Shown piece after piece: positions 55,848 through 64,000 of a DNA stretch of 64,000 nt. A model generated the notes under the pieces. It was not told the origin of the DNA. It searched no databases and saw nothing but the letters and a program-made list of their open reading frames with translations. Source of the stretch: Leptobrachium leishanense (taxonomy: Eukaryota > Chordata > Amphibia > Anura > Megophryidae); contig CM019067.1 of NCBI GenBank assembly GCA_009667805.1, forward strand, positions 63,408,637 through 63,472,636, read 5' to 3'. Position 1 is the stretch's first letter; each line of letters starts with the position of its first letter. Position numbers and translations under genes: made by a program.

Positions 55848-56941
55848 TAGGGATGAGCTGTTCGGTTCGATGTGTTCAGAGTTCGATTCGAACATCGCCA
55901 GTTCATATGTTCAGGAACTTCGAACATTTCCGCGTGTTCACCACGTGTTCGCCCACAATGCACCACAATGGACCACAATGCACTTTTCCACTGGCCTGAA
56001 GCTTGTAATTGGCTACAGCCTGCACCTGACCACAGTTTAGGTGCAAGACAGGTTGAAGACTATGCCAATCAAGGCTCAGAGTCCTGATTGGGCAAATTTT
56101 GCCCAATCATGGGCTCACAGGGCTAAGTCCCACAGCACACTATATAAGGCTTCACACAGCCCCAGCAGGTGTTTTTTGAGAGGAGATTGCTAGTGTGTGT
56201 TCTCACTGCCAGTCTGCCAGCAGCTATTTTGGGGGTCTCATTTCTACAAAATATCTGGGAATTGTTCTAATCTTTGTGTTCTCACTGCCACCAACTATTT
56301 GGGGGTCTCATTTCTACAAAATATCTGGGAATTGCTCTAATCTTTGTGTTCTCACTGCCACCAACTATTTTGGGGGTCTCATTTATACAAAATATCTGGG
56401 AATTGTTCTAATCTTTGTGTTCTCACTGCCACCCATCAGGGGGTCTCACTGACTTATAGGAGGTTTCTGGGAATTGTTATCTGTGTCTTCTCACTGCCAG
56501 CTATCAGGGGGGTCCCACATACTTCTAGCAGATTTCTGCGAATTGTAATCTGTGTCTTGTCACTGTTGCCAGGTATCAGGGGGTCCTACCAGGGGGTCTC
56601 ACTGACTTATAGGTGGTTTCTGGGAATTGTAATTTGTGTCTTGTCACTGCCAACCATCAGGGGGTCTCACTGAGTTATACCAGAGTTCTGGAAATCTTTA
56701 ATCTTTATACCAGAGTTGAATCAGAGTTCTGCAGCATATCTCCGATTTTTATAACACAGTTGAATCAGAGTTCTGTATATCATTAATCTATATATCACTC
56801 ACCATGTCAGAAAGACCATAAAGGACAGGCAGACGCTCCCAGACACAGATAAGAGGGCAAGCAGCCTCTGTGTCGGGAGGCTGTGACTCTGGTCGTCGTG
56901 GACGTGGTGCATCCTCTGCAGGGGCACGATTGTCCTTTCTA
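55848..56941 (+). mobile_element. hAT element of the 39.4-kb family, 3'-truncated
   Basis: It starts TAGGGATGAGCTGTTCGG and follows the same order as the large hAT: promoter-like block (56060-56149), tandem units of about 71 bp (56200-56700), CACTCACCATGTCAGAAAGA at 56800 and about 140 bp of the transposase start. A stop (ATAA) appears within seven codons of that ATG. The sequence ends abruptly at about 56941, where it meets a Tc1 element. The right hAT end is absent. Confidence 0.88.
56060..56149 (+). promoter_or_regulatory. Predicted hAT promoter, third copy
   Basis: CCAATCAAGG, GATTGGGC and CCCAATCATGGG motifs are followed by CACACTATATAAGGC, with TATATAAG at 56141-56148. Confidence 0.5.
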
Positions 56942-56943
56942 AA

Positions 56944-57979
<1,036 letters not shown>

Positions 57980-58004
57980 TGTGTGTCTGTGTGTGCCACA
58001 CTAA

Positions 58005-58908
58005 CAGGGTAATTCAAAGAGAAACGAAAAGTCACCGCACGTTCGGTGACTTTTCGTTCTCTTCAATTCGGTTCCTTATGCCGATCCCATTTCGGTGACC
58101 CTGCGGTGTATTCAGCAAGCACCACAGGGTCCCCGAATTGCAGGGAAAAGCTGCCTCAAACCCGCTGAAAACTAACTGCAAAACCTGGCGAATGCACGCC
58201 GAAAACCCGCAAAAACATCTGGATTAACCTGCCGAAAAACGGAAAAAAAACCGGAAAAACCCGAGCCGGAACCGATCACACACAACGAAGCTGCTGGAAA
58301 AAGCCGACACCGCAGACGAGTGAAGTGAGTAAATTAGAAAAACAGTTTGCATGAATGTTTGAAAAGTGAAACGCTGTTTGCAAAGAAACTACTAAGCGAA
58401 AATGTCTGAAATTTACATATGAGATCCAGGGAATGATAAAAAAAGGGCTGTTACAGAAAAAATAAGTAAACTGAAAAAAAATAAAAAAAATCAGACTTTT
58501 AAAAATAAGAAAAATGCTTAAAATATCCTAAAAAATCTATAAATAAGAGAATCTTTACTGCAGAATTTTAGAATGAACAGTTTATTAGATATTGAATTAA
58601 AACCGGAATATTTTTAACATTGAAGCCTATGGGATTCGCCTGAATAAATCTGCCGCATGAAACCACCGAATGGCAGGGCATTTCGGGAACCTTTCACTGC
58701 TGGTTTGTGCTCTCTGAATAGCCGAAGCAGTGCTTTTTTATGGGGATTTCACTGCCTCGAACAGGCACTGTATGTGCAGGCAATTCGCCAGGATTTGGCG
58801 AATTGCCTGCTCTCTGGATAGCCGAATGGCCAAGAAAGGTAACCGAACGCTGAAAATCGGCGTTTGGTTACCATTCTCAAGCAATTCAGATCTCTTTGAA
58901 TTACCCTG
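58005..58908. mobile_element. Long CAGGG-family MITE, TSD TAA
   Basis: Ends CAGGGTAATTCAAAGAGA and TCTCTTTGAATTACCCTG are flanked by TAA (58002-58004, 58909-58911). It is closely similar to 29072-29984 over its whole length, including the GTCACCGCACGTTCGGTGAC hairpin. Confidence 0.9.
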
Positions 58909-59090
58909 TAAGTGAACTTCTCGCCTTTTTATCTGCTTTCAGGTGTGATTTTTATATTGCCCACACCTGTTACTTGCCCCATGTGAGTTTACAGGAGCAT
59001 CACATGCTTGAAATACTCTTATTTATCCACAATTTTGAAAGGGTGCCAAGAATTTTGTCCAGCCCATTTTTGGAGTTTTGTGTGACATTA

Positions 59091-60692
59091 CAGTTGTGTT
59101 CAAAATTATTCAACCCCCAATGCTGTAAAGGGTTTTAGGGAATTTAGTGTACATTTGTAATTGTATTCAGAATGAAATCCTACAAGGACTTTTTAAAGAA
59201 CCATATGCAACTAAAATGTCATCAATTGGTTTTGTAATACAGTAGTAAATGTTTATTTTGTGAATTCTTCATTGACACAATTATTCAACCCCTTAAAGAC
59301 TGCGACTCTGAAGAACAGAGGTTCATTCAAGTGTTTTCAATCAGGTATTGAAAACATCTGTGGATGTCACGGAGCAGCAATAAAGCATAATAAGCACCAA
59401 TTAGGCAGCTTTAAAATGACTGTGATAGACATTTACTGGTGTGGTTACAAACATGGTGAAGTCAAGAGAATGGTCCAGGAAGACCAGAGAAGAGGCGATT
59501 ACTCTTCACAGGAAGGGCAATGGCTATAAGAAGATTGCAAAGATGTTAAACATACCAAGAGAGACCATAGGAAGCATCATTCGCATATTCAAGGCAAAGG
59601 GCACTGTTGAAACGCTACCTGGTCGTGGCAGAAAGAAGATGCTGACTTCGACTGCTGTGCGCTACCTGAAGCGTAGAGTGGAGAAAAGTCCCCGTGTGAC
59701 TGCTGAGGAACTGAGAAAAGATTTGTCAGATGTGGGTACTGAAGTTTCAGCTCAGACAATACGGCGCACACTGCGTAATGAAGGCCTCCATGCCAGAACT
59801 CCCAGGCGCACCCCCTTGCTGTCTCCAAAGAATAAGAAGAGTCGACTGCAGTATGCCAAAAGTCATGTGGACAAACCACAGAAGTTTTGGGATAGTGTTC
59901 TGTGGACTGATGAAACAAAATTAGAACTGTTTGGGCCCATGGATCAACGCTATGTTTGGAGGAGGAAGAACAAGGCCTATGAAGAAAAGAACACCTTGCC
60001 TACTGTGAAGCATGGCGGGGGTCAATCATGCTTTGGGGCTGTTTTGCTTCTGCAGGTACAGGGAAGCTTCAGCGTGTGCAAGGTACCATGAATTCTCTTC
60101 AGTACCAGGAGATATTGGATGACAATGTGATGCAGTCCGTCACAAACCTGAGGCTTGGGAGACGTTGGACCTTTCAACAGGACAATGATCCCAAGCATAC
60201 CTCCAAATCCACTAGAGCATGGTTGCAGATTAAAGGCTGGAACATTTTGGAGTGGCCATCGCAGTCACCTGACTTAAATCCGATTGAGAACCTCTGGTGG
60301 GACTTAAAGAAAGCAGTTGCAGTGCGCAAGCCTAAGAATGTGACTGAATTGGAGGCTTTTGCCCATGACGAATGGGCGAAGATACCCGTAGATCGCTGCA
60401 AGACACTTGTGTCAAGCTATGCTTCACATTTAAAAGCTGTTATAACTGTAAAAGGATGTTGTACTAAGTACTAAGATTGAATGTCACTTGGGGGTTGAAT
60501 AAAACTGATAATGATGTGAGCACAGAAACGACATTTGTGGTTATTTCATTATAAATGTTATGTTATATTTGTCTGACCTACACGTGCCTCTTTGATTTAA
60601 TTGTAAGCAAGATGACTGAATGATCAAAATCAATGTCAAACTGGCCAAAACACTCAATTTCAGTGGGGGTTGAATAATTTTGAACACAACTG
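59091..60692 (+). mobile_element. Nearly intact Tc1 transposon, 1602 bp
   Basis: Ends CAGTTGTGTTCAAAATTATT and AATAATTTTGAACACAACTG are perfect inverted repeats of at least 27 bp, continuing to CAACCCCC/GGGGGTTG. TA flanks both sides (59089-59090, 60693-60694). The length, a single transposase gene and near-perfect ends are those of a complete Tc1. It is inserted in an older Tc1. Confidence 0.95.
59453..60474 (+). pseudogene. Tc1 transposase, intact but for one missing base
   Basis: The start ATGGTGAAGTCAAGAGAATG at 59453 follows A at -3 and gives the usual MVKSREW N-terminus; the GTG 12 bases upstream is not a likely start. Two HTH units (ITLHRKGNGYKKIAKMLNIP; TAEELRKDL to SAQTIRRTLR) bind the ends, with a GRPR-like GRGRKK hook between them. 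The DDE triad is visible: Asp at 59909 (LWTDETK), Asp at 60181 (QQDNDPKHTS), Glu at 60286 (LNPIENLWWDL), with 34 residues between the last two. One base is missing in the G run at about 60014-60019. Both parts together make 340 residues, the full length for Tc1. The protein ends KGCCTKY. Confidence 0.93.
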
Positions 60693-60859
60693 TATGTCCA
60701 ATTTGCTTTTTTTTCCTCCCTTTTTTTGTTTTGTTCCAATACACACAAAGGGAATAAACATGTGTATAGCAAAACATGTGTTACTGCAATACTTTTCTGT
60801 GAGAAATACTTGATTTTCTGGAAAAATGTCTGGGGTGCCAACAATTTCGGCCATGACTG

Positions 60860-61659
60860 TAGTGTTTGCTTGCATGGGGCACCAACACTTCCTCCAAACA
60901 CCATTACATCCACAGTAAAGTATAAGTAGAATTCAATTTATTTAACAACATATCACTAAAATCAGGAAAAATAAATAAAAAAAGGAGATTTATTTTTTGG
61001 GGGGTAGTGACCCTTTAACAAAATGTACTTTCTCGTTAAATGTACTTATGAGTTAAAAATCTGGACATTTACCTGAGTCTTAGCAAAACTGCGCGCTTCT
61101 TGGTATATTGATTAAATCTTCTAATAGTCTGAAAACTTTTATGTTTATGGAATCGGTAAATATGCATGAAAGTACATGATTACATTTGTACAACTCTATT
61201 TCTTTTTATGTGAACAGATAGTAACATTTTTACATCTTCACATATTTCCTTTAGAGAATATTTTTATTTTAATAGATAACGATTTGTCATTCTACATTTT
61301 ACTGATGTTTGTGCTTATGACCATAACCGTTTTAAATTTTAAAGTCTAAATCTTATTTACATATTCCTGGTTTGAATTCTAAACCTTGCACACCTACCTT
61401 ATATTTGTTTCTGATGTTCTAGTTGGCAAGGTAAGGTGCATTTTTTAAATGATAACTGACTAAAGTATATTTGATAAAATAAATAAATATAAAAACATGG
61501 GAAAGTAAATGCAACCTGCAATAAAAATTACATCTCGATAGTACAGACAGTAAAAAACCAGGTGAGGATGCTAACATATTGCATTCACAAGGCAGATACA
61601 TCAGAGCACGAATCAGTAAAATATAATATTATATATATTTTTATAGCGTGGAGGCTTTT
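60860..61659. other. AT-rich DNA, no feature recognised
   Basis: No gene or repeat border is seen. Confidence 0.35.
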
Positions 61660-62023
61660 TATCTCATTTTTTGTCCTCCACCACAACGCTTGTAAGTAGT
61701 GATTTGCCCTACGGGTCCAAGCATCCACTGCAACTAGTCATGCCTAGCTCCTGCTGATGAGGGTCCAATAAACCTGAAATAGCGCTGTCCTAGGAGTGGC
61801 TTTGATCAGTTGCATAAACCTGATCTCTGCTAAAAAAAGCCATAGTATGGCATGGCATTGATTGAAGGGTTTTGTGTAAAAATAGACCCAGGATGCATAA
61901 AAGTGAGACAGATGTCATCTGCATGCCTACCCAGAATTCCTTGCTGCATATGGGGAATGTAGCACAGGAGCTCTGGGATGCAGTTCTTTGAATTGCTGTG
62001 ATGTGCAGATGGCTTCTGCGACA

Positions 62024-62025
<2 letters not shown>
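61660..62025 (+). repeat. Hammerhead-bearing repeat (Penelope-like or retrozyme candidate)
   Basis: The segment around the ribozyme motif continues with GTGGCTTTGATCAG, GCCATAGTATGGCATGGCAT and CTACCCAGAATTCC-type sequence up to a (TA)n tract. There is no open frame over 64 codons. Borders are not resolved. Hammerheads are known in the terminal repeats of Penelope-like elements and in retrozymes, which is the basis for the suggested class. Confidence 0.45.
61747..61797 (+). ncRNA. Hammerhead ribozyme, type I (best candidate in the window)
   Basis: CTGATGA at 61754-61760 and GAAA at 61776-61779 form the catalytic core. Stem II pairs GGGT (61761-61764) with ACCT (61772-61775) around a seven-base loop. 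Stem III pairs A79, T80, A81, G82 with C85, T86, G87, T88 (61779-61788) around a two-base loop. The cleavage triplet GTC ends at 61789. Stem I pairs G53 with C90, then CTCCT (61748-61752) with AGGAG (61792-61796), with one bulged T at 61791 and a further G-U pair. All invariant core bases are present. A very short stem III is usual in metazoan retroelement hammerheads. Confidence 0.65.

Positions 62026-62056
<31 letters not shown>
62026..62056. repeat. (TA)n microsatellite
   Basis: TA tract between the hammerhead repeat and the repeat end at 62057. Confidence 0.9.
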
Positions 62057-62058
<2 letters not shown>

Positions 62059-62156
62059 TATAGCAGTCTGTAGTGATACCTTTTTTATTGGACTAACGTT
62101 ACATTTAAAAGAAAAGCTTTCAAGAGGATTGCTCTCTTCTTCAGTTCTGGAAACTT
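62057..62156 (+). repeat. Dispersed repeat end, inverted relative to 55166-55276
   Basis: It reads GTATAGCAGTCTGTAGTGAT and then a block with TTTTTATTGGACTAACG, GAAAAGCTTTCAAGAGGATT and a CTTCTTCAGTTCTGGA block. Confidence 0.7.
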
Positions 62157-62263
62157 ACTGACCATAATCATAGAATTAAACATTAAGACATTATTGGGCA
62201 CAAGGATGGGGGTGTTAGATGTTGTAAATAACACCCCCAACCATGTGCACAATAATGCCTTAA

Positions 62264-62639
62264 CCACTTTGATGCGGATGATGCACCCGGCATGTCCTGC
62301 CGCATCGGCACATGGCTGTGGAGTACGCTCTGAGCGCGTCCTCCCTTTCCAGCTGCGATCGACCAGGATTCCAGCTGATCGCTGCAGCCGCCCCAGTGCG
62401 GGCTGACATCTTTGTTGTCAGGCCAGCCTCCGGGACCCAGGCAGGCACGAATAGACGTTATCTTGCCAGCGCGATGACGTCTATTCAAGGCACACATCCG
62501 CCAGTGCAGGAAAGGTGCCTGAAGGGGAGGGGTGAGGTCCTTTGGACCTCTCTCCCTCTCCATCCGTACGGGCCAGAAGCGTAAGGAAGGCACCGCTTTG
62601 AAGGGCACAGCCTGCCTTTCGCTGCCCTTGGGGAAATCC
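62264..62639 (-). mobile_element. Hairpin-chain TTAA element, truncated copy
   Basis: It starts after TTAA (62260-62263) with CCACTTTGATGCGG and follows the order of copy 2: CTGAGCGCGTCCTCC, GCGGGCTGACATC, a GAATAGACGTTATC/GATGACGTCTATTC hairpin (62449-62486), GGTGCCTGAAGGG and GAGGTCCTTTGGACCTC. It breaks off near 62639. Confidence 0.8.
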
Positions 62640-63236
62640 AGATGTCTCCTATGATGAGGTCAATGAACTGTCCGTGTGAGGATAGGTAAGCAGAAAACTG
62701 AGCAATTTGTTCTTTTCTTAATTGCGTGACATCATTCGAAAAAGACAGCGAGGTCATGCATATATCAGCTCTTAACATGAAACTTTGTTCCATGGCTAAC
62801 ATTAGAGATCAAGAGCTGCCCCCCAAATCCTAAAATAATTATTTATCTTATCATGTAAGTATCATTAATTAGAAAGACAAACAGGTGATGGCCTCTATCT
62901 TTCTATCTATAGAAACACGTATGTACAGAGATATCTACAAAGCTTTTTAGGGCATGTTTAGACCTGAATCCACATTGTAATTTATTCAGGGTTCTGTTGA
63001 TCATTCTATTTTGCTGAAGCTTATGTCTGATTGCCTTTCCTGTTTTAATCTTTGCTCATTGAAAAGCAAATCATAATATAGACATAGAACAATCCATATA
63101 TTTAATTTATTGGCTTTGTGACCCACCAATAAAGCATCTTAGAGATTTGTACGTAGGGTACACCACTATATTTACAATGCAGTATGATTAAAAGATACGT
63201 TGTATATAATTGATGATACTCTACTTCATAATATGT
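62640..63236. other. AT-rich DNA, no feature recognised
   Basis: No gene or repeat border is seen. Confidence 0.35.
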
Positions 63237-63240
63237 TTAA

Positions 63241-63421
63241 CCCCATAGTGACAGGCAATTTTACCATTGTCTGTCCTAAAGTACCCACTGCTGTTTATAC
63301 ATTTCTGCGCTGTTTGTGTTTAGCTCTAATTTTTCTCTTACTCGTTTAAGGAACCTACACATATTATATATCTTTTTCTCGCCATCAAATGGACTGTCTA
63401 AAGATACCATTATTTTCACTA
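63241..63421 (+). repeat. TTAA-adjacent dispersed repeat, second copy of 15266-15480
   Basis: It starts CCCCATAGTGACAGGCAATT after TTAA and carries the same internal blocks. It is cut at 63421 by a hAT-type MITE fragment. Confidence 0.55.
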
Positions 63422-63571
63422 ACAGGCCAAGTTTTAAGGATTACCTTGGGAAACAGCTGACTAAATCTTACACTCATTGAGCAGCAAATCATGTCATCTG
63501 TGCTGTGCTTCAGATACCCTGCAAACCTGGCCTGTTAGGGGTACCTGAAGACAAGGGTTGGGATCAACTGC
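63422..63571. repeat. Fragment of the 48252-type hAT MITE
   Basis: AACAGGCCAAGTTTTAAGGA, GAGCAGCAAATCATGTCATC, GTGCTGTGCTTCAGATA and GGTTGGGATCAACTG follow the inner and right part of the family. The left terminal bases are missing. Confidence 0.7.
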
Positions 63572-64000
63572 ATTATATGGTCTCAATATCTCTTCCCTCT
63601 CCTCATCCAAACTGAAAAGAGCAGCAGAAATGTTCCCTCCTTGATGAGAAGCAGGAAGACAAGGATCACAGCATTGCCTACAGGCTCCTAAAGGCTGATG
63701 AATAGACAGGATTGCAGGCAGAAAATAAGTAAATAGTTTAAAAATGCTTCTTTCAACAGAACAGGTAGCATAGTTTTCAACTGTTCTAGTTTTCAGAGAT
63801 GGTGTGGGGTTTGTTCTTCGTGTCCGTACCTGGAACTCAATACTTAAATCATCTGCCACAAGACTCAATCCCAGGACAGAGTATTGGACAACTCACCCCC
63901 TGGACACCGAGCACCAACCTGAGACTGTGTCCTGAAATCTGGGACTGATGTTGGTAGTTAAGTGTCAAGGACGTAATTAAAAACGATGTTTAAAGGAGTT
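63572..64000. other. No feature recognised
   Basis: A 124-codon minus-strand frame at 63494-63868 overlaps the hAT MITE fragment and has no known domain. No gene is supported up to the window end. Confidence 0.35.

Overview
The window looks like intergenic DNA from a repeat-rich amphibian genome, most likely a frog. This is inferred from the mix of elements (L1, a CR1/L2-like LINE, many hAT, Tc1, piggyBac-like and Harbinger-like elements, hammerhead-bearing repeats), AT-rich unique DNA and abundant short inverted-repeat elements. I found no convincing host protein gene, tRNA or rRNA. Nearly every coding stretch belongs to a transposable element. Many element borders can be set exactly because the target-site duplications (TSDs) are readable.

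Layout. 1-830: end of a CR1/L2-like LINE on the minus strand. 5.7-6.9 kb and 26.7-27.9 kb: two oppositely oriented copies of a TTAA-flanked element built almost wholly from consecutive hairpins; further pieces lie at 15.6 and 62.3 kb. 9.5-11.1 kb: a hAT element with a perfect 8-bp TSD. 11.6-13.0 kb: an insertion with 14-bp direct repeats and a hammerhead-like motif, followed by a TTAA MITE. 16.2-18.4 kb: a hAT element filled with a 1.7-kb minisatellite. 19.1-19.6 kb: a Gypsy-type protease relic. 20-30 kb: several MITEs, two of them hAT elements with perfect TSDs. 30.95-37.02 kb: a full-length L1 with poly(A) tail, 15-bp TSD, an open ORF1 and a frameshifted ORF2. 37.4-39.2 kb: an old hAT shell holding a 1-kb foldback insertion. 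39.4-46.9 kb: a 7.5-kb hAT element with perfect 8-bp TSD, a broken BED-finger transposase, two tandem arrays and five nested insertions. 48.2-50.6 kb: three small hAT elements and a decayed Tc1. 53.9-55.8 kb: MITEs and a 200-bp palindrome with 91-bp perfect arms carrying a hammerhead-like motif. 55.8-60.9 kb: a truncated hAT joined to a decayed Tc1, itself hit by a MITE and by a nearly intact 1.6-kb Tc1. 61.7 kb: the best hammerhead ribozyme candidate.

How the parts relate. The hAT copies at 9.5, 40.2, 39.4 and 55.8 kb are one family; the 39.4-kb copy keeps transposase remnants and the others are non-autonomous. Nesting gives relative ages: the near-intact Tc1 is younger than the Tc1 it interrupts, and the inner hAT at 40.2 kb is younger than the outer one. 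The most unusual signals are the covarying hairpin chains in the TTAA elements, the hammerhead-like ribozymes in repeats (two of whose host insertions have 13-15-bp TSDs), and a widespread MITE family with 3-bp TSDs whose superfamily I cannot name.
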